In this document: one piece after another, positions 12,580 to 23,540 of the stretch
Layout of the letters: every line of letters starts with the position of its first letter
Position numbering within the stretch: position 1 is the stretch's first letter
DNA from: Ifrita kowaldi
Lineage: Eukaryota; Chordata; Aves; Passeriformes; Cinclosomatidae
Assembly (NCBI GenBank): GCA_013398055.1
Contig: VZRS01003983.1
Coordinates: 1-64,000, forward strand
Reading direction: 5' to 3'
Length of the DNA stretch: 64,000 nt
Notes under the pieces: generated by a model
What the model was told of the DNA's origin: nothing
The model's input: only the letters and a program-made list of their open reading frames with translations
Databases searched by the model: none
Program-made: the position numbers and the translations under genes

Positions 12580-12685
12580 AAAAATTTGGAAAAGAAACTA
12601 ATAACATGTCTGGCTGTTATTTATACACTGACTGTCTGCTTATTGGCTTGACAGATCTGAGAAACATTAATTCTGGTGGTATACT
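12580..12685. promoter_or_regulatory. candidate conserved noncoding element
   Basis: About 100 bases with GGAAAAGAAACTAATAAC, GTTATTTATACACTGAC, CTTATTGGCTTGACAG and AAACATTAATTC. The stretch mixes forkhead/HOX-like (TTATTTATA), CCAAT-box-like (ATTGG) and homeodomain cores with no repeat signature. Confidence 0.27.
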
Positions 12686-12702
12686 TCTGACTTAAGCCAC
12701 AC

Positions 12703-12715
12703 TTTTTTTTTTTTT
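12703..12715. repeat. poly-T run (13)
   Basis: A simple homopolymer directly downstream of the 12580-12685 block. Confidence 0.85.
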
Positions 12716-13134
12716 AAATATTTTTACCTAACCCAGTCTTGGAAAAACAAGCAAGGCTTTGGCTGGTCTCACCCCTTTTCTAACATTTCATTGCCCATTT
12801 TCCCCAATTTTGCCATATGGAATGTAAATTAAGGTGTTTTTTTTCACTTAAAAAAACATCACGTCTTATCAAATTTTCATTATTTGGCTATTGGACAAAA
12901 TGCAGATTGGTAAGCTAATGCTCATTCGGTGTGATTATTTCACTGGATATTTGGCACAAAGTCTTCAGGAAATTTAGTAGTCTAGCCTTTAAACCTCTGA
13001 TCTTTTCCCATTGGCTGTGCCTAAGAAATATTGAACTACAAGAAGCTAAACAGCTTCATGGGTATTGTTTGACAGCTTGCTTTAATGCAAAAATGTGTAA
13101 GGTTTCCCACCCAAAGCCCCACTTAGTCTCTGTC

Positions 13135-13245
13135 TGTAAAGCACTACACTCTGGAGAGGGTGGTAGGCGTTATCTTCCCCATCACATGAATGGGGAAAAC
13201 AATTCCTAGGTCTTCCAGCAGTTTCCCAGCTCAGCTGCTCTCGTT
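13135..13245 (-). repeat. MIR-related SINE remnant
   Basis: Plus-strand order: GTAAAGCACTACACTC, GGTGGTAGGCGTTATCTTCC, CCATCACATGAATGGGGAAAAC. This parallels the antisense MIR layout of GCGCTTTACA, GTAGGTATTATTATCCCC and ACAGATGGGGAAACTG. It is strongly diverged and the downstream part is not recognisable. Confidence 0.45.
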
Positions 13246-16139
13246 TCCTGGTGTTTTGCACAGCCTGTCCATGACTTTAAATGTCAGGTCAGATTTTCAT
13301 TTGGAGCTTTGTTGATTTAGAACAGATGAAGAAACTCCATGTTTTTGAAACATGCAGAAAATGTTGCTAGATTGGTTCTGCTGCTGTGTAGTTTTCTCTT
13401 TGTAAAATAAAGAACCTTTTACAAACACTTAAACTGGAAAACTATGGTGCTGAAGGTGGGAAGAAGCTTATCTTGGTGTGATGCTCCTCTTTCTCATCCT
13501 TCACTGTTACTCTGTTGTGTCTGACCCAGATCAAATTCAGGTGCCACAGAAATGAAATCTTTCATTAAGATGGTAAAATATAGGCTGTTTTTAATGGACA
13601 TGCAGAGATGTGGTCATATGACCAAAATTCAGCCTACAGTGCTTCAGCTCTTGTAAAAGAGCTTGTAAAGCAGAAATAATATTATTTCAGAGAGCTTATC
13701 ACTCAGGTGAACATGGAAGATGTGAGAAGAATCAAGTTCTTTTTGACTCACCAATGATTACCTACCCCAAAGATACACTTCATCATTATTGGGATTTTAG
13801 TTGATTGTATCCAGAAGACAACAAAAATGTCTGTCTCAATTATTGTCTAAATTTTAGATTAGATATTTTATTGTTGGTGAAAAGTGCTTTTCTGTATATG
13901 GTGTTTTGGTATTTGTCTGTTTCATTTTGATCAAAAATTCCCCCAAAACCTCTCTGAGAAAATCAAAATATTTTACTTGGATTTTTTTTTCCCCTGCAGT
14001 GATGAGTTTAGTGCATCCTAATAGGAGTAAGATTCAGGCCGTGTAATGCCACAGCTCAGAGGATTACTTCCTGCAGGACCTGATATGAGTCACCTCCTCT
14101 TACTGAGGCTGGATATCACTGTACTAGTTAGGAGACAGAGTTCAGCCAGGGAACCTGAACTTCCAGTCCAAAGCAGAAGGCTACAAATCTAGATGTTTGG
14201 GTTTGTTTGGAGGTTTTTTTTGTCTGAAATATCACAAAAGAATTTTTACAAGCCAAAAATATTTTTTGTCTTAAAAGTTAAGTTTTTGAATTTTGTGTTC
14301 TTTGGAGAATATAGGGAATTCAGACAGCTCTTGTCATGCTAAAACAAATGTGCTCTGTGTATTGAAAAAAAAATTTTCCCTGTCTTCCTCACATAAACCT
14401 AAGAGCAATTTTCAGGGCCTGACCAGACTTATTGTGAAGGAGCACTCCTTGCATCCTTTTCTTTAGACATCTACACTGAAGTGCCTAAACTTGAAGCTGA
14501 ATCCCACTTGCCCTCAGTGACCCTGGACAAAACACCTAAAGTTCAGATTCACCACACAGTTTAAGGTAGTGATCTGAGCTGTGCAAGATGGCTGCCTAAT
14601 CACCCTAAGATGACATGTCCAGAGAAAAAGTAGTTACAGCTAAAATCTCTGGCAATCCATTTGTCTTTCATATTTCTAGAGCAGCTACTTTTCTATTAAC
14701 AGACTGTAGCTGATGTGAGTGTGCTCCCAGTGAAGGTGTCTCAGTTACAAAAAGCAAAATGGGGTGAATGTGGACCAGAGTACAAGAAGCTAATTTACTC
14801 CAATATGTCACAGCCCAGATTTTTATTTGTTTAAAATCAGTACACCCAGCTGGAGTCAACAAAGCTGTGTTGATTTATGTCTGGTTCTATGGACAGGGCA
14901 GTAGTGGAAACAAGGGTTTTGTTTTCAGGAAATACCATATTTTAGTCTGAAATTGATTTATGAAATGGAGATGAACATACAATGTAAAAAATCCCAAAAC
15001 ATGAGAACTGTGTTGTGCTCAAAAAAGCATCAGCTATCATGAAGGTCAAAAAAATAGCAAACACAGCTCAGCAATGATGAATGCAAGTTAATACTTAGGA
15101 GCAAGTGATCAATTTGGATAGTCTGTGCTCCCGGTTTTAGCCCCCTCTGCAATATTGAACAAAGGGAAAAACACAGGGATTATACTGACAAATATTGATT
15201 AAATCAACACTGCAAACAGCTGCATTTTGGGAGACTGAACTTAGGTTAAAAGCCTATGAAAAAAAATCCTTAAAGTTTGTATTCCTTTGAGGATAAACAC
15301 AGAAAACAGGTGCTTTGGGAGGCATTTCATCCAGTGACTGAAAGAAGTATCTTTCTTCACTAGGAGTCATAATGCATCTATTTAGAAAATCTGCTTTTCA
15401 AACAGACTTTTCGACCAAAGTTTCCTTTCCTATTCGTCTAATTATTCTTTAAAATCCTCACTTGGTTTCACCACAGTATATGAAAAGATTTTCCGTCCAC
15501 TTTCTGCAGGAAGTTCTGGGCTCACGCTCTTCTGGATGATTTGGGTCTGTGAACTCTGTCAAGTCCTGTTTCCCAACGTGCCAGTCATCACCCTGGAGAA
15601 CGAGGCTGGAGGCAAGCTGGAGAACAACTTGAGATGTTCTCCTGTGGGGGCACAGACCTTTCCCTACAATCTGCCAGAGAAGCTGGTGCATCAGGGATCA
15701 GCCGGTCAAATAACTGAGTCAGAATAAGAATTTCTAGTGACAGCTTAATTCTATGTCACCTGACAGCACAGGGCCTCCCTAGGATATCATGTCCCTCTCT
15801 AAGAAGCAGCACAGGGAGTTAAACCTCTGCTGTGTTTTCTTTCCTTACCCAATCCTGGCTAATATCACTATTTCAGTAACAGGCTTGATGATGGCACAGC
15901 AGAAAGAGGTCAAATGCATCTGGAGACATATTAATACCCAAGTTCTGTCAAAAAGTTTATAACCTGAGACAGTAGGTGAAGTCCTTCTTCTGATTCACAC
16001 CAAATGAGAACTCCTTCTGTGCTTAATATGCCACACATTTTCTTCTGAAGAAGAATATTTTGTATTTCTATTTATCTTCCCATTCTATGTTTTTACAGGA
16101 ATTCACAACTTTAACACCTTTAACGTCATAAAACCTGCT
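13246..16139. other. noncoding region
   Basis: No gene recognised. A locally GC-rich patch at about 15480-15710 is open on both strands for 60-77 codons. The plus frame ends shortly after the patch at 15727. The patch has no simple repeat and no transposon landmark I recognise, so it is reported as an unexplained observation. Confidence 0.55.
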
Positions 16140-16275
16140 GGGTTTATTATCTGTCTTTAACAGATGGGAAAACAAAAGCAGAGGCAGTAGAAGAACATAC
16201 TCACCAGCACAAGGCATCTGCAGCAGTGCTGGGATTGAAGCCCAGGTGCTCCTGGATTTTTAGCCTGCCTCAGAG
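16140..16275 (-). repeat. MIR-type SINE remnant
   Basis: The plus strand reads as the antisense of the MIR consensus: TTTATTATCTGTCTTTAACA, GATGGGAAAAC, then CAGCACAAGGCATCTGCAGC, TGGGATTGAAGCCCAGG and GCTCCTGGA. The equivalents are TTATCCCCATTTTACAGATG, GGGATTCGAACCCAGG and TCCTGACTC. The run of matching landmarks in the right order makes this one of the clearer MIR calls here. Confidence 0.6.
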
Positions 16276-18825
16276 CCACCCCTGGATTTTAAGCTAGAGA
16301 GCTGTAATGCTTTTATACACTGCCACTGTTCAGAAAAATCCCACATATAATCATTGATTAATACTTCCTAGACTTCCTATTTAAGGGTCCCAGACCTTAT
16401 TGAAACTCCATTGTATTCAATACAAGAACACAGATAGGAATTATTTCTATTCCAAACACTGAGTGTATAGTTCCAAACAAGCTTTAGTTGGAGAAAATCA
16501 GAAAGAATGAATGGAAGACATAAAAGCAAGACTGCATAGCAATACACATTTGAAATTCCTCCCCCAAACCCATTTGTTTTTTAAAATCAGTAATGGTATA
16601 ATGATACAATTCATAAAAAACCCCTACTTTACACTCTCAAGGTTTACTTTATGCTTGAATACTATTTTTAATAACTTTACACTTACAGTATTTTACATCT
16701 ATATTATATATTACAGAGCTTCCAAACTGACCACTCGGTTATTCCAGTTTGAACCCTTTTATTATTTAAAAGGATCCCAACCTTTCTTCTACATTCTCCA
16801 TCATCAATACTATCCAGCAGGGGTTTTGGCCTATTGCCTCATCTTTCTTTTACACATTTAGTGTCTCACCGAGTGTTGCTATGTACAGCCAGCAAGTTCA
16901 CTTTCTCTTATCACAAGAGTGTTATTTTCAAGTAACTCCAGCAGATCAGGTCTCTTAGTTACTGGCATTTATAGTTAGTTAAACACAAACTGCTTGATTC
17001 CACATTGCTTAACAAAACCACTTTCCCAGGTGTTCTTCCTACTGCATAGTTTAAAGTTTCCAAGATTTCCCTTCAACAGATGTTAAACTCCCTGGTCTCA
17101 GTTTCTTGGTCTTTAATCTCTTGACCCTTTTTAAACTAATGGAGTTGTATTTGCCACTTCCTAATCCTCAGGAATCTCCTTCATTTTTAAGAATGTCAGT
17201 TAATTTAATGCCTTTAACTAATGCTTGTGAAATCACATTATTTGGACCTGTGGCTATATCTGCCGTAAGTGCACTCATTTTTTGTTTTTCTAATTACAAA
17301 TTTTGCTTTTAACGCTACACTGCCTTCTTTTTGTCTCTGGAAAATTGATCCATTGTTTAGTCAGAGTATTGTTCCACCTTCTTCTAAGACAAAAAGAGAG
17401 TAACTCTTTAACAGGGATTTTTATTCCTTTGTGCCTCAAATGGTAAGCTTTACTTGCACAGAAGAAAATGAAGTTGCAGAAAGAAAAGCAGTTCCCATAT
17501 ATTTTTCTATCCTCAGTGGGACTTGAGCATTTCCAACATTACTGTAGAAATGCGAAGCCATATCAAAAAACTTTCAGTCTGATTAAAAATTGTGAGATAG
17601 CCAGCAGTTAACAGCATTTGGGGAACTCATCGACTAAATAGTCTCACTGCTTTTCTTGGGTTTCCTTTCTTCCAATGAGATCTTAGTGAAGGAACCAGTT
17701 AGAGCTCGTACACCAAATCAAGAGCTCTGCTGAATTGAAGCCCACGTGTGCTGAAGGGAAATGTGCTGGTATATTTTCTTTGATAATTGAAACACTTTGT
17801 AGGCCACCCTCACCTTCAGACAATTATGAAGAATGTCTCAGACCATTTTGAGCCTGAGTTTTTCCCAGACAATCCAAATGGGAGTTAAAAAATATATACT
17901 AACAAGTTCCAAGAAGCATATTTTGACTTTTTGTTGAGAGCTGTGAAACCTTTTCCCACTGACAGTTTTCTCTTGATATTTTAAAATCTTTTTCCCTGGT
18001 TACAAAGTTCTTCTGACCTTATTCCTTGGACTCCCATCCCCTCATAAGCAATATTAGGTATCCCCAAGGGTTACATTTGCAGAAGCAGTTCATACTTTAT
18101 CTGATATGAATCATATCTTTTGGCTTCAGCTAGCAAAGTTCTCCATGCCCTTGAAACTGAGCTCTCTCAGATGTGATCCATTCACTTTCTGAAGGCTCTA
18201 TTCATGTGGAATTTCAGTGGAGTAGGTTTGGACATCCATACATGTTCTGGAGGATACAGAGATTTGAAAATTAAGAACTAACTTTTTTGCCAGATGTGTT
18301 GGGAGTTTCATGCGGTCTAAACTGAGCAATGATAATTTTTTATACAAGATCAAAATGATATTGAAATTTTATTCATTATGAACTTGTCTGAATCCTTCAT
18401 CATTATGGTCAAACAAAGTACTGACATTTAAGTTTAATTGGAACCACTTACTTTCTAGCATTACTAAGCAAAGGAAATCTAAAAAGCATGAAGGTTCGAG
18501 AAGTGTTGATGGACTCTATTTAGTTCAAAACTCCCACAGGAGCAAAGGTCTTTAGATGTAATGTAAATCAAGGAGTTTTTGCTTTCAAATGCTGTCACAG
18601 GAGAAGTCAGTGGAATTGTGTATGGAAAAAGAAATGATAAATTCTACTGCTAGTCTTAAAAGTCCAGAAATTTCAGCTTTCAAGGTTTATTTTTCATTGA
18701 AGAATAATCTTAGAAAGGAGGAAAGTGTAGCAGATCAAAAGAAGCTTTGTTGAGACTACCTGCTGAATTTCTACAATGAGAGAAAGTCCTGTAATTCCTC
18801 TAATATGCCTAAGATTTACTTATTA
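16276..18825. other. noncoding region
   Basis: No gene recognised. The longest frame (116 codons, 16511-16861) is AT-rich, isoleucine/phenylalanine-rich and carries no family motif. The stretch 18290-18480 is free of repeats and rich in ATTA/TAAT and AAGTTTAATTGG-type motifs, and is a weak candidate for conserved noncoding DNA. Confidence 0.55.
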
Positions 18826-19508
18826 GACTGGTTGATGCCAAGTTGAACATGAGTCAGCAGTGCCCTGGCAGCCAGGAGAGCCAAGTGTGTCCTGGGGGCA
18901 TCAGGCACAGCATCGGCAGCTGGGCAAGGGAGGGGATTGTCCTGCTCTGCTCTGCACTGGGGCGGCCTCACCTGAGTGCTGGGGGCAGTTCTGGGTGCCA
19001 CAATAAAAGAAAGACATGAAACCATTAGAGAGTGTCCAAAGCAGGGTAATGAAAGTGATGAGGGGCCTTGAGGGGAAGCCGTGTGAGGAGCTGCTGAGGT
19101 CACTTGGTCTGTTCTGGCTCAAGAAGAGGAGACTCACTGGGTCTCCAGAGAGGGGAGACCTCACTGCAGTTACAGCTTCCTCGTGAGGGGAAGAGGAGGG
19201 GCAGGCACTGATCTCTGCTCTGTGGTGACCAGTGACAGGACCAAGGGAATGGCATCAAGCTGTGTCAGGGGAGGTTTAGGCTGGATATTAGAAAAAGGTT
19301 TTTCACCCAGAGGATGGTAGGGCACTGGGACAGGCTCCCCAGGGAAGTGGTCACAGCACCAAGCCTGACAGAGCTCAAGGAGCATTTCGAAAATGCTCTC
19401 AGGCACATGGTGTGATTTTTGTTGCTGTCCTGTGTAGGACCAGCAGTTGGACTTAATGATCTTTGTCGGTCTCTTCCAAGTCAGTTTATTCGGAGATTCT
19501 GTGATTGA
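18826..19508 (+). mobile_element. CR1 LINE, 5'-truncated 3' end
   Basis: Closely follows the avian CR1 3' region. It begins in the C-terminal part of the ORF2 reverse-transcriptase protein (GTTGATGCCAAGTTGAACAT) and passes through GGTGACCAGTGACAGGACCA, GGGGAGGTTTAGGCTGGATA, AGGCTCCCCAGGGAAGTGGT and TGGACTTAATGATCTTTGTC. It ends in the CR1-type tail GAGATTCTGTGATTGAG, with no poly-A. The protein frame is broken by stops and indels, so the copy is dead. Extreme 5' truncation and lack of target-site duplications are normal for CR1. The identity strongly supports an avian (sauropsid) genome. Confidence 0.95.
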
Positions 19509-19548
19509 GTAAATAAATGATGAACTTCATCAAGAAAGTTTAAAACTC

Positions 19549-19606
19549 AAAAAAAAAAAAAAACAAAAAAAAACCCAAAAAAAACCCCCAAAAAAAAAAA
19601 AAAAAA
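19549..19606. repeat. A-rich simple tract
   Basis: Almost pure A with scattered C (the blocks AAAC, AAACCC and AACCCCC). It begins about 40 bases after the CR1 end. CR1 elements do not carry poly-A tails, so it is probably an independent simple repeat and not a LINE tail. Confidence 0.9.
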
Positions 19607-22602
19607 GGATAGCCTGAAAAATTGCAGTGTTGCAGTCCAAAGTCTCATATTGATAACTGAAAGCAAGGACTGCCAAGCAGACATTATCGCTGTGATATCT
19701 TACCAAGAGGGCATGAACACCCTTTGGATAAAATGGAACAAAGATCTAGATAAATCTAAGTGTTATTTGAGATTTTGGGTTGCTTTGGATTTGTGAATGA
19801 AAAAAATGAAGTTTGGGAAGCAGTTGCATTGTAAAGGCAGTAGGAAAAAAGAAGGTGGGGGCAGGGTAAGAGAAACAAGTAGGGAAAAGCTTAAAGTATG
19901 GACTAGAGACAAACTGTGAAGATACTGATAAGTTTTCCACAAAAATTTTGTCTAAGCCAACTAAAATAGTGGATTTTAGTATTGTCTTGCTTAAAATGCA
20001 AAGTATCCAGGTGTATATTTAATTATATTTCAGATCATCTTTCAAACACCTTTTCTGTGAACTACTCCTCCCTATAGTAATCTGTATTCAGAACAAGAAG
20101 CTCTAGGTGTATAGTACATGCAAACAATACTTTGAGTTCTTACTTTTCACTTTCAACATTTGCTCTGAATTTTCATTTTTGATGACCACAGAAATGAAAG
20201 AATCTAAGGCAACATCTTTATAGCTCATCTTGACCAGTTGTGTAGTCTATATTTGGCTATTCTGTGATTTAAAAAAAAAAAAAATCTGAAATCTGTATGA
20301 ATGAACTTAATCTTGTATTTCACAGCTATGGCTTATATTGCTGAAACAAATAGTCCTTTATTATTTCCATTGAAATAATTTAAATAATAAACTTTACTTA
20401 GTATTTGCATGTTTTGTAGAATTATCAGAAGCTTGGTTTAATTAAAGACAAAGGTGTCACAAAAAGAGTGCAAACAGTTTAAATGACCTGACATTGAATT
20501 TCCATTTTTAAAGGAGATTTGGGCACTGAAACATAGTAGTAGATAACATCTTAACTCTTAGACATAATTTTTGAAAATGGAATGTAAATTAAGCACTTTT
20601 GAATGCTTATTCCTTTCCATAGCTCCACGGAGTCCAGAGTTTAGAAACTGTTTTGCCATTACCTTTTCACATTTGTCTTCCCTTGAAAATACTGTAAAAC
20701 TTTTTTCTTCTCATGGTCACATGTAAAAACACTAATCTTTTTATCAACTGTATTTTGTGCTGGTGTCTCCTGTCACCTTCCCACTAGCCTTCCTTACTTC
20801 TTGTCACACCTCTGAACCCGTCGACCATCCGGATTTTACTAACTCTCTGCAGCTCCCTGCAGAACGCATTCCTCTGTCAGCACATATGCTTCTCATTCAC
20901 CAATATTGTTATGAGTTCGATTTTTTTCCCCCCTTCTCTTTTTTACTGCCACTACCTTGTTGGCATTGTAAAAAGAGAATACCTTTAAAGGGCCCTGAAC
21001 CACTGTCATTATACGCTCCAGACAGCAACCCAGGGTGCAACCAGCATCCCACCACAAGTAGGAAATGAGAAATTCTGGGCTATAATGAGAGCTATTGAAA
21101 TTTTTTTTAATAGCAGCTTAACATAGGTTATTTAGCTCAGGTGCTTCAGTAATGGTAAGGCATATGGAAAAAGCAGTGCTTTGGGCCCTTGAGCTTTTTC
21201 GGCTCTCTCCCACCTCGGCACAGGAATCTGTAATTCTCATGAAGAAGCCACAGTAGCCCTGGCAAGGTAGGATTTCAAGCATATACCATATACCTACTCA
21301 TGTTATTTCTTGCATATCTTTGGTAGCTGCACAATTATAGGATTTTCCTTGGTACCCTGCATAATGGGTCCATTGTCTTCACATACTGTTTTCTCTGAGG
21401 CAAGCACCCTTTTCTTCCAAATATTTTCAAGCAATCCTTTAGAAGTGTTTTAATTTTTTCCCGCATTTTTGTTTCTTTTTTCCTAATTCAAAGAAGTAAA
21501 CGTTTTCTACATGAACATTTTTTATTGTAGAACGGACAATCGATTTACCTTTGGGATTCTGCAGACTTGTCCCCTTTTGCAGCACAGCTGCAAAACCTGA
21601 AGGACTCAAGAATGTGAGGAGAAAACCGGCCTGGGCCCCTCCGGCTTCAGCATAGCTAGGATTTCACCCCATGTGCCCTGAAACTGGAGGTCACGGCCAA
21701 TGTCTGCAATATGAGACCGGGATGAGGTCACTAATCTAATCATGACCTAAGCTTATGCTGGAATTTTTGACTTTGGAAAGACAGATGCAAAAGAAACCAG
21801 TCTTGGGGGCCCTAATAAACCAATTAAATGCATCAGTGTGGTGTCCTCATTCTCCAGATTTTTATGTTCATTCAAACTGTCTTCTCAGGGAGATTCAGTA
21901 AAGATGTTCTTTTTCTGACTCAGAAGTGCCAGGAGGAGTATGACTTTGTTCAATGAGGTTGAACTTCTGTTGACAGATTTTTAGGACAACAGTTACCGAT
22001 TTCAAATTGTACATCCTTTAGCCATATGGAACACTGTTTATTTCTAGGGCCCTTAGGAACAGGAAAATATTCGGTATGGAAAACAAGAATGGTTTCCACA
22101 CTGAGAAAAATATCAAAATCTTTTCTAAATTCAAAGATGTCCAAGGAAAGAACCATCTATTTTCTTACCTGCGTCTACTGTCCTGTCAATGTTCGTGAGT
22201 TTGGGATACATGCATAAGTCAGGAAGCTGGGGGCATTCTTTTGCAGAATAACCTTTTTGCCTTAAAAATTTATAAAAGCATGAACAGTTTTGTACCTGAG
22301 GCTTTAGGTTCTTGTCCTCTCACCCTTACTTCTCTGTGGAGGAGTTTTAAATGATAGTTTTGATGTTATTTAAAGTACTGGAATGTTCCTAGAGGTGTCA
22401 TGAATGGGCAGAGTACAAGAAAACAAAGACAATAGCAGATTCTTTACTGTCATTGGTGCACAGTGTGGGGGATTGTTTCTAAAACTGCATCAGATAAAAA
22501 TGCTGTGGTTTTCTTTTGTCTTTTAAAAAACCCAAACAAATAAACAAAAAGGCCCAACCAATCTGTGGTATATATTAAATCCAATAGCTCAAGTATTAGT
22601 TC
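19607..22602. other. noncoding region
   Basis: No gene recognised. It holds an A-run at about 20271-20283 and a patch with retained CpGs at 20810-20920. The segment 21590-21770 combines AGGTCA/TGACCT half-sites with a double TAATC, and is listed separately. Open frames (up to 103 codons at 20757-21068) show no recognisable domain. Confidence 0.55.
21590..21770. promoter_or_regulatory. candidate regulatory element (AGGTCA half-sites and double TAATC)
   Basis: GGAGGTCACGGCC, GATGAGGTCACTAATC, TAATCATGACCTAAGC: two direct AGGTCA half-sites and one inverted copy flank a tandem CTAATCTAATC. AGGTCA is the nuclear-receptor half-site and TAATC is the bicoid-class (OTX/PITX/CRX) core. Several CpGs are kept (ACCGGCC, TCCGGC, ACCGGG). 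Function is inferred from motifs only; an old MIR fragment is an alternative for the CCCCATGTGCCCTGAAACTG section. Confidence 0.3.
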
Positions 22603-22621
22603 TTTTTTTTTTTTTTTTTTT
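22603..22621. repeat. poly-T run (19)
   Basis: An uninterrupted T homopolymer. It accounts for the lysine-rich carboxyl end of the short minus-strand frame there. Confidence 0.95.
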
Positions 22622-23046
22622 CAAAAATTACTAACTCTGTCATGCTTTCAGAACACAAAAGCACTGTGGTGATGAGTCTAATAGAAAAGCTTGCAAATAA
22701 ACAAAACAAATTAGCAAACAGCTTCAGAAATTCCCATCTCCTGACCCTGATAAAATCAAGCCTTCTGGGAAAGCATTGTGACATATAGAGAATCAGTCTA
22801 TGAATTCATGTAGTATTCCACTGTGGGTCTTTTTTTGGCCTTTTAGCTAGCAATATGATAGTGATGCCATGTAAAAAGAGTACATTTTCTCTAATAAACC
22901 AAACAACATTCATCCAATTAAAGCACTTCATAATCAACATGGCGCCTGTAATTTCTGGATATATTTATTATTTCTTAATGTCAACAAAAGTGTCTTTAAA
23001 TATAAAAGCACATTCTTTTGTCCTGAGAAAACAGATTTGTTTTAAG

Positions 23047-23137
23047 CCCATTGAAATGCACAATGAAGAGGAGAAGAAGCGATATCTCCACCGGACTTCT
23101 TATTTTCGACATCTGGTTGTGGCCCATTGGGAGAAAT
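23047..23137 (+). CDS. candidate internal coding exon, gene not recognised
   Basis: The plus-strand frame encodes 30 residues plus one base, beginning PIEMHNEEEKKRYLHR and continuing charged/aromatic to HWEK. It ends exactly at a consensus splice donor (GAGAAAT|GTAAGTAA). A plausible acceptor is TTTGTTTTAAG just before 23047; another AG is at 23029-23030. Three CpGs within about 35 bases (AAGCGA, ACCGGA, TTCGAC), in a region otherwise nearly free of them, suggest selection on codons. The same frame is open upstream to 22855, but that part is AT-rich and looks noncoding. I cannot match the peptide to a family; it could be part of an unidentified gene spanning the window, or chance. Confidence 0.3.
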
Positions 23138-23506
23138 GTAAGTAACAGTTTACCACATGGATTACAAATGTGCTGAATTGCAAGAATGAATATTAAATGA
23201 AAATATCCATAGCACCTGCAGCTTGTCCGGGAGAATTCCCCTTGTGTGTTGTGGGTGGGTTTTCTGAAAAACCCCCAGTGAGATGCGAACTGCAACTGCA
23301 GCTGCCTGTAGTAGCAGCTTGTCTAGTGTTACCGAAGAGTTTGCAGATTCTGTTCCCTTCAATGAATCAACATTGATCAGGGCTGCCAACACGCTAAAAA
23401 AAGAAAGGGAGGGAGCAGGAGGAGGGCTGCAGGGGAAGGATTATGAACATTAAGATTATTCCCACAGGTTTTGGATGATCAGGAAAAATTTTAAAATAGT
23501 GATTAA

Positions 23507-23540
23507 AAAAAAAAGAGAAGAAGAAAAAGAAAATGAAAAG
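23507..23540. repeat. A/G-rich simple tract
   Basis: An A-run followed by GAGAAGAAGAAAAAG-like purines. Low complexity, not coding. Confidence 0.8.

Larger units (their letters stand above)
8710..13134. other. noncoding region with clustered conserved-element candidates
   Basis: No gene recognised. The interval from about 10620 to 11660 and the segment 12580-12680 look constrained: there is no repeat debris, homeodomain motifs are dense, and the first part retains CpGs. Open frames of 114 codons (minus, 10631-10975) and 78 codons (plus, 10752-10988) overlap each other and resemble no family I know. A T-run lies at 12703-12715. Confidence 0.55.

Noticed and set aside
19549..19606. A-rich tract as the poly-A tail of a retrocopy
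   Set aside because: It lies about 40 bases beyond a CR1 end. CR1 has no poly-A tail, and no processed-gene body precedes the tract.
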